NCBI RefSeq assembly: GCF_002024805.1
Contig: NZ_CP014337.1
Location: 3,348,001 to 3,412,000 of the forward strand
DNA: 64,000 bases
From: Elizabethkingia bruuniana
GTDB taxonomy: Bacteria; Bacteroidota; Bacteroidia; Flavobacteriales; Weeksellaceae
Reading direction: 5' to 3'
Positions 45,476 to 54,742 of the stretch are shown piece after piece (positions within the stretch are counted from its first letter, which is position 1; each line of letters begins with the position of its first letter). A program made the position numbers and the translations under genes. The notes beneath the pieces are model-generated. The model was not told the DNA's origin, made no database searches, and worked only from the letters and a program-made list of their open reading frames with translations.

Positions 45476-45504
45476 TTTGTTCCCGGACTAAAGTCGTATT
45501 TTCG
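45476..45504 (+). promoter_or_regulatory. Probable promoter of the alpha/beta hydrolase gene
   Basis: TTG at 45477-45479 and TATTTTCG at 45497-45504 are 17 nt apart. The -7 box has one deviation (C for T). The ATG follows 16 nt later. Confidence 0.5.
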
Positions 45505-45520
45505 TGAAAAAGAATTTATA

Positions 45521-46276
45521 ATGCTTCATTACGAAATATCCGGAGATAGCAATCAGACTTTAGTATTACTTCATGGTGTTATGGAGAGTACCGAAGTATG
45601 GTATGACATGCTTCCTGAACTGGAAAAACATTTTAGGGTAGTACGAATAGATTTACCAGGCCATGGAAAGTCAGAAATCACCGCTGAAGTGCAAACCATG
45701 AAACTGATGGCTGCGGAGGTTAAAAACACATTAAAAGACCTTGTTAATGGTAAAATACATTTATTAGGACATTCCATGGGCGGTTATGTTTCTCTGGCAT
45801 ACGCAGAAATGTATCCTGAAGATTTACAATCAATCACACTCTTCTTCTCCACATACTTCCCGGACACTGAAGAAAAGAAAAATACCCGAAGAAAATCATT
45901 CCGTATAATTATGGAAGAATATAATAAGTATGTAGCAGCAGGTGTTCCAAATTTATTTAACCCATATGAAAAAGAACAGCTTCGTGATAAGATTGACTAT
46001 GCCAAACAAGTTGCTCTGGCTACTCCACGCGAAGGTGCGCTTGCTTCGGTAAAAGGAATGATTGAGCGTACAGACAAAAGACATATTCTGGAAACATTGG
46101 ATGCAAGAATCCTGATCCTTTCTGGACGTTTTGATAATGCCGTGAATAGCGTACAGGTTATGGAAAACCTTCCGGACAGAAGCAATATAAAAGCTTATAC
46201 ATTGGATTGCGGACACAACGGACACTGGGAGAAACCTGCCATCTGTACCGAAATTATCAAAACCGAATTATTATAA
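45521..46276 (+). CDS. Alpha/beta hydrolase
   Basis: A 251-aa cytosolic hydrolase. The oxyanion segment LLHGVMEST is at about 17-25, the nucleophile elbow GHSMGG holds Ser at about 85, the acidic residue is probably Asp in ILSGRFDNAV, and the catalytic His is in DCGHNGHWEKP near the end. The lid region (about 115-175) is helical. The substrate cannot be told from sequence; the protein is in the broad esterase/BioH-like group. The downstream secreted-protein gene starts 10 nt later, so the two may be co-transcribed. Confidence 0.85.
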   Translation: MLHYEISGDSNQTLVLLHGVMESTEVWYDMLPELEKHFRVVRIDLPGHGKSEITAEVQTMKLMAAEVKNTLKDLVNGKIHLLGHSMGGYVSLAYAEMYPEDLQSITLFFSTYFPDTEEKKNTRRKSFRIIMEEYNKYVAAGVPNLFNPYEKEQLRDKIDYAKQVALATPREGALASVKGMIERTDKRHILETLDARILILSGRFDNAVNSVQVMENLPDRSNIKAYTLDCGHNGHWEKPAICTEIIKTELL

Positions 46277-46286
46277 AATTACATAA

Positions 46287-47054
46287 ATGAAAAAAATTAT
46301 TGTTAGTGTTTGTCTCGGATTATTTGCGATGAGCTGGGGACAGACAAAACTCCCCCAGAAGAAAAGCAATCTGGTTCTTTATTCTTATCAAACTTTTAAT
46401 TGTGATAATAAAGGCTATTATGACCCTGCCAAGTACAAAAAAGAAGAGATTGACGGTGTTCATAAACTCCTGTATAAATACAGCGGAGTTCATTTCGACA
46501 GTCATACCGTTTTCAAACTTTCGGACCTGGAAGACGTTCGCAAAAACAAAGTAAAGTATCTGGAGCAACTGGAACAGCAGTATCAGGAAAAGAAAAAAGA
46601 CTTATATAGTCTAAAGATAATAGATACTCCTATATGGAAAAAGCTGCGTGAAGAAACAATTCGGGCCTTCGAAGGTGAATATCTTCTGAACAAAACTCTT
46701 CTTCTGGCATACTCAGATCCTTCTGTACTAAAAAAGAGTAAGTTTTACGAGACCTGTAAAAGTTATGTTGATGCTATAACCTCTCCTGACAAGCAAAAGA
46801 TGTATGACGCGTGGAAAATTCATATTGAAGCACAAAGCAAACTCAATTATGATCCAAAAAGAGTAATCGAAGAATTCAACAACAAATTAAAAACGCCACA
46901 GAAGGATGATTATGCGTTGATTGATCTTCTTGGAATAGGATTCCATAATTGTGCGAACAATAGCTTTAGACCGGCTATAGACGACGATGGAAAAACTTTC
47001 ACCAGTTTTGATAAAATATTTACCAAACTAAAAACTGATTGCGACGAACCTTAA
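46287..47054 (+). CDS. Secreted protein of unknown function
   Basis: A 255-aa protein with a clear signal peptide (MKKIIVSVCLGLFAMSWG|QT). I do not recognise the family. The mature part is mostly helical and Lys-rich, with four cysteines (FNCDNK, YETCKS, FHNCAN, KTDCDE) that could form two disulfides. A coiled-coil-like stretch runs at about 80-110 (YLEQLEQQYQEKKKD). It starts 10 nt after the hydrolase and is followed by a terminator. It probably resides in the periplasm or outer-membrane space. Confidence 0.7.
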   Translation: MKKIIVSVCLGLFAMSWGQTKLPQKKSNLVLYSYQTFNCDNKGYYDPAKYKKEEIDGVHKLLYKYSGVHFDSHTVFKLSDLEDVRKNKVKYLEQLEQQYQEKKKDLYSLKIIDTPIWKKLREETIRAFEGEYLLNKTLLLAYSDPSVLKKSKFYETCKSYVDAITSPDKQKMYDAWKIHIEAQSKLNYDPKRVIEEFNNKLKTPQKDDYALIDLLGIGFHNCANNSFRPAIDDDGKTFTSFDKIFTKLKTDCDEP

Positions 47055-47060
47055 ATAACA

Positions 47061-47092
47061 AAAAGAGACCGGAATTTTCCGGTCTCTTTTCT
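47061..47092. terminator. Bidirectional terminator between the secreted protein and the Oar-like receptor
   Basis: AAAAGAGACCGGAA/TTCCGGTCTCTTTT with a 2-nt loop, between convergent genes. Confidence 0.88.
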
Positions 47093-47122
47093 GAACTAAT
47101 AAATATGAATTATAAAAAACTT

Positions 47123-50100
47123 TTAGAAAGAATATCTCACTCCAATCTGAATCTGGTATGGATTCCCTGATAACGGAGGAAGACCTTTTGTATTCAAAGC
47201 ATATGTGAATTGCTTTGTATTTGGATCAAATCCTGTAATCTTATACAAACTTGTATTTCCATAAGATTTGTTTACGCCCCACTCTTTGTTTAGTAAGTTT
47301 GCAACATTGAATATATCTACAGAGAATTCAAGATTTCCTACTTTTTCAAATTTAAGTTTCTTCGCTATTCTAAGATCCCAGACTCCATAGAAACTATTTA
47401 TCCCGCCATTTCTCTCAGCTATTTTACCGTTGTACTCGCTAATATAGTTTTTAAGTGCTTTCCCTACTTCCGGATCACTTAATAAAGAAGATGTAAGGTT
47501 AGGGAATACATAAGCAAGATCATTGCTGTTTACAAAGTCTCCGTTGATATTTCCTCCTGCAGTCATCGAAAATCTGGTTCCCCCAATTCCGGCATATCTA
47601 ATCCCTATAACAAATCCTTCAAAAGTAGGAGAGTTACCATACACTACAACTTTATGTCTGAACTGGTTGTCCGAATAGCCCATTCTAAGGTCTCTCGGAT
47701 CACTGCTTACCATTGTAGAAAGAATTGCAGAGTTTGCTACGTTACCATTATAAGAGGTATTGTCTTTAATATCCGCCCATGTGTAACTTGCTGTAATTTC
47801 TCCATCTTTGAAATATTTGAAGCTGGTATCAAAAACCACGGAATACTGGTTTACTTTACCATCACTAACAAGCTCCATTACCCTTCCAAAGTTTTTATTA
47901 ATACGTCCGTCCAACCAGTTAGAGTTCCCGTTCGATGTGTTAATACTACTAACAGGTACAAAAACACCTCTGTTATCTTCATTTGACAATGTAAAGAATG
48001 GCTTATCTACCATATTTCTGTCATAGTAGAAATAGTTATTTCTTCCGAATGCAGCATAAGCGGCAAGTCCTACACGGAATCTTTCGGTAAAGAAGTGGCT
48101 ATAGGAAATATTGGCTTTGTATACAATAGGGATTTTAGCATCTTTCCCTGTATAATTAATTGTTGGTAACTGATATTGTGCTAATGAAGGAACTGTTGAA
48201 TAATCCTTTCTATAGTTTATAAAGTCTGGTGTAAAACCTGAGATAGTTCTTGGGTCAACATCTACTGTTGCAGAATGTCTTCCATCGAAGTACAGGTTAT
48301 TAATCAACATATAATTGTTGATATCTGATGAGAACACACCACCACCAAGCTTGATGAAATCTTTATGATTTTCATTGATATCCCAGTCAAATTGAACTCT
48401 TGGCTGAATAACGAAAGATTTAATTTTGTTATCTGTTCTGATACCCATTTCATCATACAACTTCTGATTAAGTTCAGTTTTAGGATAACCTCCATAATCA
48501 AATCTTAACCCGGCTGTGAAATTAAGCCCTGTCGCAATCTTCGCCATCATCTGACCATAGAATCCTAAATTCCAGATACTGGACTTTACAGACGGATCAT
48601 CCAACAACGGTACTTCCCTGTAGAATCTATAAGGGGTCATATTCTGGAAATTGTCTATCCCATCGAAATGGAATCTACCATTCACCTCACTTCCATACAC
48701 AGATTTAGCACGTGTATACATCAAGTCCACACCAAACGTATACTTTACTTTGTCCGTATTATAATAAAGGTTGTTGACCAACTGGAATACATTATTTTTA
48801 AAAGATTCCTGTCCAAATCTATGCCCTCCAAACTGAATATTGGTCTGAAGAGGATTTTTCTGTCCTTCTATTACAGAGTTTACACGCTCTACAATACCGC
48901 GGGGAACTGTACGCCCAAGTTCATCATTCTGGTAACTATTCTGGAATGTATATAAATGCTGGAACTTTAGTTCATTGGTTATTGAAGGACTAAAATTAGA
49001 CCTTAGCGTCAACAATAAACTATTATCCCAGTTCTTGTCATTACCATAGGATTCATAGAAGTTAATGTTGGTATTATCTGCAAGTCCATTCTTATTAAAG
49101 TCGTACGTAAAGTTATTTCTTAACGTTAATAAATGTTTTGGACTAATTTGCCAGTCTAAACGAAGAAAACCGGCATCTGAATTCCTTGTTCTGTCAAACG
49201 TTCCAAACTGAGGTGTATTCCCTACACCGTATTTATTTCTTCCAATTTCCAGAACTTTATTTAACGTCTCATTTGTCACATTGAAACGAAGTGCATCTTC
49301 TCTGGTTTGCACATCGGCAATAATAAGGGGCCTGCTGTCTAACTGATGGTCCCAAGCCATGAAGAAATGCAATTTATTTTTAATAATCGGACCTCCTAAT
49401 GAAAAACCAAACTGATAAGTTGAGTAATCATTTTTCACTCTGTTTCCTCTGATATCATAACCACTGGTAAGCCATCCTGCTCTCTGATATTCGAATACGC
49501 TTCCGGTAAATGTATTGGTACCCGATTTGGTAACAGCGCTTATCGTTCCTCCTCCGCTTCTACCTAGTGTAACATCGTATTGGTTTGTTGTAATTTTAAA
49601 TTCACGGACAGCCTCAATAGAAATAGAATATGGCGCACCACTTCTGCTGGTTGTTGCTCCTGCTGAAGTAGGGTTTTTAGCTGTCATTCCGTCAATTGTA
49701 TAATTTGTTGAAGAACCTAACTGCCCCGATAGGTTTCCATTTTTACCACTTAATGGAGAAAGTTCTGTAAGGTTAGTAAAATTTCTACCGTTAACAGGTA
49801 GTACACTTATATTTTTGGCAGTAATTGCAGTAGCTGAACCAAGATTACCCACTTTATTTTTCAGGTTCCCGGTAATGACAACTTCTCTGATATTTTTTTC
49901 ATCGGAATCTGCAAGATTAATATTTACAGTAAGCTGATCACCGAAATTAACGTTGTAACCTTCTTTTTTTTCATGTCCGTTTACAAAAACCCTGTAAGGA
50001 CCTCCTAAAGGAATTTCTTTAAATATATATTCGCCGTTGGAGTTAGTTACTGTCTCTGTGGTAAAGCCAGTAGACTCATTAAGAATCTTTACTGTTGCTT

Positions 50101-50227
50101 TTGTCTGCGGTGCATTACTCTGACTCGTTACCCGCCCCAGAATTGAAGCTTGTGTTGTTTGCGCATAGACACTCATGCTTCCAAAACTTAGCAGCATAAA
50201 TGCAAGAGCTACGTTAATACGTTTCAT
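47123..50227 (-). CDS. Oar-like TonB-dependent outer-membrane receptor with carboxypeptidase-regulatory domain
   Basis: A 1034-aa protein starting at the ATG at 50227 (MKRINVALAFMLL), with a signal peptide cut after VYA; the frame to 50263 starts before the predicted promoter. The carboxypeptidase-regulatory-like domain (about 25-110) has SNAPQTKATVKIL and GEYIFKEIPLGGPYRVFV. The plug domain carries VVITGNLKNK, INGRNFTNL-like VNGRNFTNLTELSPL and YTIDGMTAKNP. A large barrel ends in QIQIGVRYSF with a terminal Phe. This is the Oar/OmpA-related TonB receptor type rather than SusC, and no SusD follows. The ligand is unknown; adhesion or peptide/metal uptake are possible. Confidence 0.9.
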   Translation of the reverse strand: MKRINVALAFMLLSFGSMSVYAQTTQASILGRVTSQSNAPQTKATVKILNESTGFTTETVTNSNGEYIFKEIPLGGPYRVFVNGHEKKEGYNVNFGDQLTVNINLADSDEKNIREVVITGNLKNKVGNLGSATAITAKNISVLPVNGRNFTNLTELSPLSGKNGNLSGQLGSSTNYTIDGMTAKNPTSAGATTSRSGAPYSISIEAVREFKITTNQYDVTLGRSGGGTISAVTKSGTNTFTGSVFEYQRAGWLTSGYDIRGNRVKNDYSTYQFGFSLGGPIIKNKLHFFMAWDHQLDSRPLIIADVQTREDALRFNVTNETLNKVLEIGRNKYGVGNTPQFGTFDRTRNSDAGFLRLDWQISPKHLLTLRNNFTYDFNKNGLADNTNINFYESYGNDKNWDNSLLLTLRSNFSPSITNELKFQHLYTFQNSYQNDELGRTVPRGIVERVNSVIEGQKNPLQTNIQFGGHRFGQESFKNNVFQLVNNLYYNTDKVKYTFGVDLMYTRAKSVYGSEVNGRFHFDGIDNFQNMTPYRFYREVPLLDDPSVKSSIWNLGFYGQMMAKIATGLNFTAGLRFDYGGYPKTELNQKLYDEMGIRTDNKIKSFVIQPRVQFDWDINENHKDFIKLGGGVFSSDINNYMLINNLYFDGRHSATVDVDPRTISGFTPDFINYRKDYSTVPSLAQYQLPTINYTGKDAKIPIVYKANISYSHFFTERFRVGLAAYAAFGRNNYFYYDRNMVDKPFFTLSNEDNRGVFVPVSSINTSNGNSNWLDGRINKNFGRVMELVSDGKVNQYSVVFDTSFKYFKDGEITASYTWADIKDNTSYNGNVANSAILSTMVSSDPRDLRMGYSDNQFRHKVVVYGNSPTFEGFVIGIRYAGIGGTRFSMTAGGNINGDFVNSNDLAYVFPNLTSSLLSDPEVGKALKNYISEYNGKIAERNGGINSFYGVWDLRIAKKLKFEKVGNLEFSVDIFNVANLLNKEWGVNKSYGNTSLYKITGFDPNTKQFTYALNTKGLPPLSGNPYQIQIGVRYSF

Positions 50228-50249
50228 AGGTACTTGTATATAATCCGGA

Positions 50250-50257
50250 CAAAAGTA
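50250..50257 (-). promoter_or_regulatory. -7 element upstream of the Oar-like receptor
   Basis: On the minus strand TACTTTTG matches TAnnTTTG. The start site near 50243 leaves only the ATG at 50227 as a usable start. No convincing -33 TTG was found. Confidence 0.45.
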
Positions 50258-50343
50258 CCTCACATATTTTGCGGGAATGATAAGCTAATTTTAAGGAATC
50301 ATTAACTTATCACAGTTGCTCTTTAACGTATCTTTAACAAGAT

Positions 50344-51348
50344 TTAGAAATCTTCTTTTTCGATGATATTTCTAAAACGTTCCAAAGTATCTTCTATAGA
50401 TAATTCGGAGCGTCCTCCGGCGGCATTAATATGGCCTCCACCGCTAAAATAACTTCTGGAAAACAGGTTTACATCCAAATCGTCTTTGGAGCGGAAAGAT
50501 ATTTTAATAAAGTCATCCTGAATATCTTCCATAAAGAAAGCAGACATCTTTACTCCTAATACACTTAGTCCATAATTTACAAAACCTTCTGTTGCTCCTT
50601 TTTCAAAACCAAAACGTTCCATTTCTTCACGCTTTAGCCACAAAATTGCAACCGTTCCGTCTTTTACAACTTCTATTCTGCTCAAAACTAAAGAGAGCAA
50701 GTGCAAACGGCTTACGGTGTTGGTATCCCAGGTATCCGAAGTAATCTGAGCAGGATCCGCACCCTTCTCTATAAGATTGGCAACAATTCTGTGAGTTGTT
50801 GCGCTTGTGGAACGGAAACGGAAACCTCCTGTATCTGTCATTATACCTGTATAAAGGCATCTTGCACTGTCTTCAGAAATACACTCTTCTAACCCTAAAG
50901 CTTCTAAAAAATGATAAACCATCTGACAGGTCGCCGGAATTGAAGTATCCGAATATACATAATCGAATTCCTCGGGCATCTGATGGTGGTCAATAAGAAT
51001 TTTTGCAGCAGATGATCTGGCAATCCATTCACCAATAAATCCGATTCTGGAAAGCGTATTGAAGTCTAAACAAAAAATTACGTCGGCATTATGAAATATC
51101 TCTGCAACTTTTTTTCTTTTGAATTCTGACACCATAACCTGCTTGGCTTCCGGCATCCATTTTAAAAACTTTGGAAAGTCATTTGGAACGACTACTGTAG
51201 CGTCAATCCCAAGATTTTTCAGTGCATGTTTCAGCCCAAGACTAGAACCAATAGCATCTCCATCCGGGTTATAATGAGTGACAATAACAATCTCTTTATC
51301 AGGTTGAAGTAGTTTTTTTATTTCGGAAAGTTCCTGGTTTGAAAACAT
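50344..51348 (-). CDS. nrnA: DHH-family phosphoesterase, NrnA-like (oligoribonuclease/pAp phosphatase)
   Basis: A 334-aa enzyme that degrades short RNA and/or pAp. The DHH domain has VTHYNPDGDAIGSSLGL at about 23-39, an Asp metal ligand in FCLDFNTLSRIG, the signature LIDHHQMPE at about 118-126 and TGIMTDTGGFRF. The C-terminal DHHA1 domain has GGGHINAAGG near residue 307. There is no signal. It is divergent from rpmH, and a minus-strand -7 box TATCTTTG is at 51374-51381. Confidence 0.9.
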   Translation of the reverse strand: MFSNQELSEIKKLLQPDKEIVIVTHYNPDGDAIGSSLGLKHALKNLGIDATVVVPNDFPKFLKWMPEAKQVMVSEFKRKKVAEIFHNADVIFCLDFNTLSRIGFIGEWIARSSAAKILIDHHQMPEEFDYVYSDTSIPATCQMVYHFLEALGLEECISEDSARCLYTGIMTDTGGFRFRSTSATTHRIVANLIEKGADPAQITSDTWDTNTVSRLHLLSLVLSRIEVVKDGTVAILWLKREEMERFGFEKGATEGFVNYGLSVLGVKMSAFFMEDIQDDFIKISFRSKDDLDVNLFSRSYFSGGGHINAAGGRSELSIEDTLERFRNIIEKEDF

Positions 51349-51415
51349 AGACGGTCTTTAAAATATAATCCTGCAAAGATATTAACTGCATTCTCTAATA
51401 AAAAATAAAAATATT

Positions 51416-51446
51416 TTTGCAGGTTAATAAAAAATACATAAATTTG
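51416..51446 (+). promoter_or_regulatory. Bacteroidota-type promoter of rpmH
   Basis: TTTTTG ending at 51419 and TAAATTTG at 51439-51446 are separated by 19 nt, a full consensus match 53 nt upstream of the rpmH ATG. Confidence 0.72.
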
Positions 51447-51498
51447 CAGTCTGAAAATATACAATAGAAATATTACTAACTATAAATATACTTAGGTA

Positions 51499-51654
51499 AT
51501 GAAAAGAACATTCCAGCCATCAGAAAGAAAGAAAAGAAACAAACACGGTTTCAGAGAAAGAATGTCAACGCCAAATGGTAGAAGAGTTTTGGCTGCAAGA
51601 AGAGCTAAAGGCAGAAAGAGATTGACTGTTAGCGCGTCTAGAGCTAAGAGATAA
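51499..51654 (+). CDS. rpmH: 50S ribosomal protein L34
   Basis: A 51-aa very basic ribosomal protein. The start [20 protein letters not shown] and the motif [17 protein letters not shown] are diagnostic. It is a few residues longer than E. coli L34 (46 aa) at the C-terminus. It is not linked here to dnaA or rnpA as in many bacteria. It has its own promoter and terminator. Confidence 0.97.
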   Translation: MKRTFQPSERKKRNKHGFRERMSTPNGRRVLAARRAKGRKRLTVSASRAKR

Positions 51655-51676
51655 TTTCTGTATTATTATAGATTTT

Positions 51677-51716
51677 AAAATGCTTGAGGTATTCTGTACT
51701 TCAGGCATTTTTATTT
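51677..51716 (+). terminator. Terminator after rpmH
   Basis: AAATGC-t-TGA-g-GTA pairs with TAC-t-TCA-g-GCATTT (with G-T wobbles), followed by a T-rich run, 23 nt past the stop. Confidence 0.75.
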
Positions 51717-51825
51717 GTTTATACTCTGATTTATACAAAAACTCATTTATTCTAAAAAAGTTTTTTGTATTTTTAGCCTTTAAAATCAGTACCAGTTGCT
51801 GATTTCAATTGTTAAAAGTAAAGAT

Positions 51826-52536
51826 ATGCCACATAAACACGAGCATGGTGATGATGTCATCATTCTTCAAAACGCCAAAATAATTCAGAAAAACTTCACT
51901 GTACTTTCAGATGTTAACCTTAACATTAAGAAAGGAAGATTCTGCTACCTTATTGGAAAAACAGGTTCCGGTAAAAGTTCACTTTTAAAGGTTCTTTACG
52001 GAGATCTTCCACTAAGACAAGGTATTGGTGAGGTTGTAGGTTTCGATTTATCTAAATTAAGAACTTCTGATATCCCGCCTTTAAGAAGAAAACTGGGTAT
52101 TGTATTCCAGGATTTCCAGTTACTTACTGACAGAACTATTGAGAAAAACTTGATTTTCGTACTTCAGGCAACCGGCTGGAAAGATAAAAGATTAATCACT
52201 GACCGTATAGACGAAGTACTAAATAGTGTAGGCATGAAGACCAAGAAGCACAAAATGCCACATGAGCTGTCAGGAGGAGAACAACAGCGTATCGCAATTG
52301 CCAGAGCATTGCTTAACCATCCGGAACTAATCCTTGCAGATGAGCCTACCGGAAATCTTGACCCGGAAACATCTAATGAGATTATGCTTTTATTAACCAA
52401 TATCTCAAAAGAGCGTAACTGCGCTGTACTAATGGCTACACATGATTATCACATGATTCAGAACTATCCGGCCGAAGCAATCCGTTGTGAAGACGGTAAG
52501 GTAACAGTAATGAATACTGCAGAACTTTTCGAATAA
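51826..52536 (+). CDS. ftsE: Cell division ATP-binding protein FtsE
   Basis: A 236-aa ABC ATPase that works with FtsX to drive peptidoglycan hydrolysis at the septum. The start is the ATG at 51826 ([10 protein letters not shown]); the frame to 51796 uses a TTG and non-family residues. Walker A is GKTGSGKSS at about 45-53, signature [16 protein letters not shown] at about 146, Walker [15 protein letters not shown] and H-loop [26 protein letters not shown] is FtsE-type. The gene stands alone with a terminator, so ftsX lies elsewhere. Confidence 0.88.
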   Translation: MPHKHEHGDDVIILQNAKIIQKNFTVLSDVNLNIKKGRFCYLIGKTGSGKSSLLKVLYGDLPLRQGIGEVVGFDLSKLRTSDIPPLRRKLGIVFQDFQLLTDRTIEKNLIFVLQATGWKDKRLITDRIDEVLNSVGMKTKKHKMPHELSGGEQQRIAIARALLNHPELILADEPTGNLDPETSNEIMLLLTNISKERNCAVLMATHDYHMIQNYPAEAIRCEDGKVTVMNTAELFE

Positions 52537-52557
52537 GATAAATGATATAAATAATGT

Positions 52558-52594
52558 AAAATCCCGCTTAGTAATATTAAGCGGGATTTTTTTT
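52558..52594 (+). terminator. Terminator after ftsE
   Basis: ATCCCGCTTA/TAAGCGGGAT with a 7-nt loop followed by eight Ts on plus. The 3' end touches the stop codon of trmN6 on minus, so it may serve both genes, although the minus-strand T-run is only four long. Confidence 0.85.
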
Positions 52595-53282
52595 AAAACA
52601 TCGGATGAAAGTCTTTCGTCAACTCTCTGTACTCATCCGAATAAATTCTTTTTTCTTTTTCCAGAACAAGTTCTTCCAAAACCAATTCTAATGGTTTTCT
52701 GGAAAACTCCAGAATATTTCTTTTCAACTTTCCACCTTTTATTCCATAAATATCAATTTTACGAATAAGATATAAGTCGTTATCTTCAGCAATAGTTATA
52801 AAACTTTCAGCATCATCACCCGGAATAATAACAGATAAAATTCCAGAATCTGAAATAAGCACAGCACTTTTACATATGAGCTGTTGAAAGGACAACAACA
52901 CCTGGTGTCTCGCAATAAGATCTTTAGAAGAATCCGATTCAAAATAAGGCGGATTACTTACAATAAGATCATATTTATCAGCAGATACAAAGTCATTATA
53001 ATTGATTTCAATAACATTTAGCCTGTCAGCAAAAGGAGAATGGCTAAAATTCTGTCCTGCAATTTCTACCGCTTTAGCATTGATATCTAAAGCATCAAAT
53101 ACAACTGAAGGAAATCGCTGCGCCAGCATAAGAGAAATGAGTCCGGTTCCGCAGCCAACCTCTAAAGCACGGACAGTTCCTTCACCATTACACAGGGCTC
53201 CAAGTACAACCCCATCAGTACCCACACGAAAAACTTCTTTATCCTGAAGAATTTCAAATTGTTTAAAAACGAATGGCTTCAT
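52593..53282 (-). CDS. trmN6: tRNA1(Val) (adenine-37-N6)-methyltransferase
   Basis: A 229-aa SAM methyltransferase of the YfiC/TrmN6 family. The SAM site is ALEVGCGTGLISLML at about 39-53, followed by DALDINAKAVEIA. The amino-methyltransferase catalytic motif NPPYF is at about 110-114. The N-terminal FKQFEILQDKEVFRVGTDGVVLGA is the YfiC hallmark. The start codon overlaps the kinase stop by one base, so the two are translationally coupled. Confidence 0.88.
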   Translation of the reverse strand: MKPFVFKQFEILQDKEVFRVGTDGVVLGALCNGEGTVRALEVGCGTGLISLMLAQRFPSVVFDALDINAKAVEIAGQNFSHSPFADRLNVIEINYNDFVSADKYDLIVSNPPYFESDSSKDLIARHQVLLSFQQLICKSAVLISDSGILSVIIPGDDAESFITIAEDNDLYLIRKIDIYGIKGGKLKRNILEFSRKPLELVLEELVLEKEKRIYSDEYRELTKDFHPMF

Positions 53283-54739
53283 TAAATCCCGACAGGTAAG
53301 CTAATGGTAAACTGTGTTCCTTTTCCGAATTCAGATTTCACAGATATAGTCCCCCTGTATTCATCAATCATCTTACGGACCATTGTAAGCCCAAGCCCCA
53401 TCCCACTACTTTTAGTTGTAAAATTAGGTTCAAAAATCTGTTCAAGTTTTTCTTTTTCAATTCCGCTTCCGTTATCTTCTACCTTAATGGTTACTTTCTT
53501 ATTAAATTGCTCCAGATCGATATTAATAATAGGTCTTCTTCCGTAAACCCCTGCCTGTTGTGCATTGGTAATAAGGTTAGTCATAATACGGCTGATATAG
53601 ATTTTATCAAATTTCAGCATGATATTATCTTTATTTGAGTGTATAAAAATATCGTTCTTGTCGAATATATCTACGATCTTCTTTATCTCCTCGTTAATAT
53701 TAAGAATAGTATCTTCTTTTTCAGGCAGCTTGGCAAATTCAGAAAACGCACTTGCAACTTCTGCAATCAGATCAATCTGCTCTACCACAACCTTGCTCAT
53801 CTTATGTACCTTATTTTCTATTTCAGGATCCTGAGGATCAAATTTTCTCTCGAAATTCTGAATAGTTAACTTCATAGGAGTCAAAGGATTCTTCACCTCA
53901 TGTGCAACCTGCTTGGCCATTTCCCGCCATGCCTTTTCTCTTTCAACCTGAGCTTTGAGCTGTGTCTGCTCCCGAAGCTGATAAATCATTCTGTTATAAG
54001 CTCTAACCAATACACTTAGCTCATCCCGACTGGAATACTTTATAGGCTTAAGATCTCTTCCTTCATCACTTATCTTAGACGAAATAGATGTAATGGTCTT
54101 GGTAATATTTTTTGAAATTCTCCAACTGATAAATATACTCAGCAACACCGCAAACACATTAACTAAAACAATAAACTGAAGGTGCTTATTGAATATATCT
54201 ACATATTGATTGTTAAAATAATAGGATGGAAAATAAGCAATTGCCAAAGGCTCGGACTCCAGACTCGGATCATCTCTAAGGATTCTGTATGAAGATGTAA
54301 TTGTAGCATTACTTTTATCGTCATAAAACCTGAAATCCAGCGCTCCGCCTTCACTATGCAAAATTTTACTAAGCACTTCCGCAGGAATCCTTTTCTGTTT
54401 TATGAGTGCCGCATCCCTGTTAGAAACCAGAAAATTTCCTTTACTGTCGTATAATATAATATCTAATAGTCCATTGATATCTGAAATCTCCATCAGCTTG
54501 TAACGAAGTTCGGCTGCAATATTTTCTTTAGTAACATGTGAATGGACAATTGCATAATCTAATGCTGTAGTAAGTGCCAAAGATTTATTCTGAAGCGAGG
54601 TTTCATTCTGAACCTGCGCCACTCTTCTGATCACCAGATAAGAAATAAGAGTTGTCCCTGCAACACATAACAGAGACACTAATATTAACCCCGAAAAAAT
54701 TTTAAGTTGAAGACTTATTCCTCTCTGACCTAGAGCCAT
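53282..54739 (-). CDS. NtrY-like sensor histidine kinase (orphan)
   Basis: A 485-aa membrane kinase. Helices at about 14-37 and 178-200 flank a periplasmic region of about 140 residues. HAMP is at about 200-255, with a coiled coil RAYNRMIYQLREQTQLKAQVERE. The HisKA motif QVAHEVKNPLTPMKL places His280. The ATP-binding domain has NLITNAQQAG, VEDNGSGIEKE and GMGLGLTMVRKMI. HEVKNPLTPM is typical of the NtrY/NtrB group. No response regulator is adjacent. It sits between ribE (3 nt) and trmN6 (1-nt overlap). Confidence 0.9.
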   Translation of the reverse strand: MALGQRGISLQLKIFSGLILVSLLCVAGTTLISYLVIRRVAQVQNETSLQNKSLALTTALDYAIVHSHVTKENIAAELRYKLMEISDINGLLDIILYDSKGNFLVSNRDAALIKQKRIPAEVLSKILHSEGGALDFRFYDDKSNATITSSYRILRDDPSLESEPLAIAYFPSYYFNNQYVDIFNKHLQFIVLVNVFAVLLSIFISWRISKNITKTITSISSKISDEGRDLKPIKYSSRDELSVLVRAYNRMIYQLREQTQLKAQVEREKAWREMAKQVAHEVKNPLTPMKLTIQNFERKFDPQDPEIENKVHKMSKVVVEQIDLIAEVASAFSEFAKLPEKEDTILNINEEIKKIVDIFDKNDIFIHSNKDNIMLKFDKIYISRIMTNLITNAQQAGVYGRRPIINIDLEQFNKKVTIKVEDNGSGIEKEKLEQIFEPNFTTKSSGMGLGLTMVRKMIDEYRGTISVKSEFGKGTQFTISLPVGI

Positions 54740-54742
54740 ATA

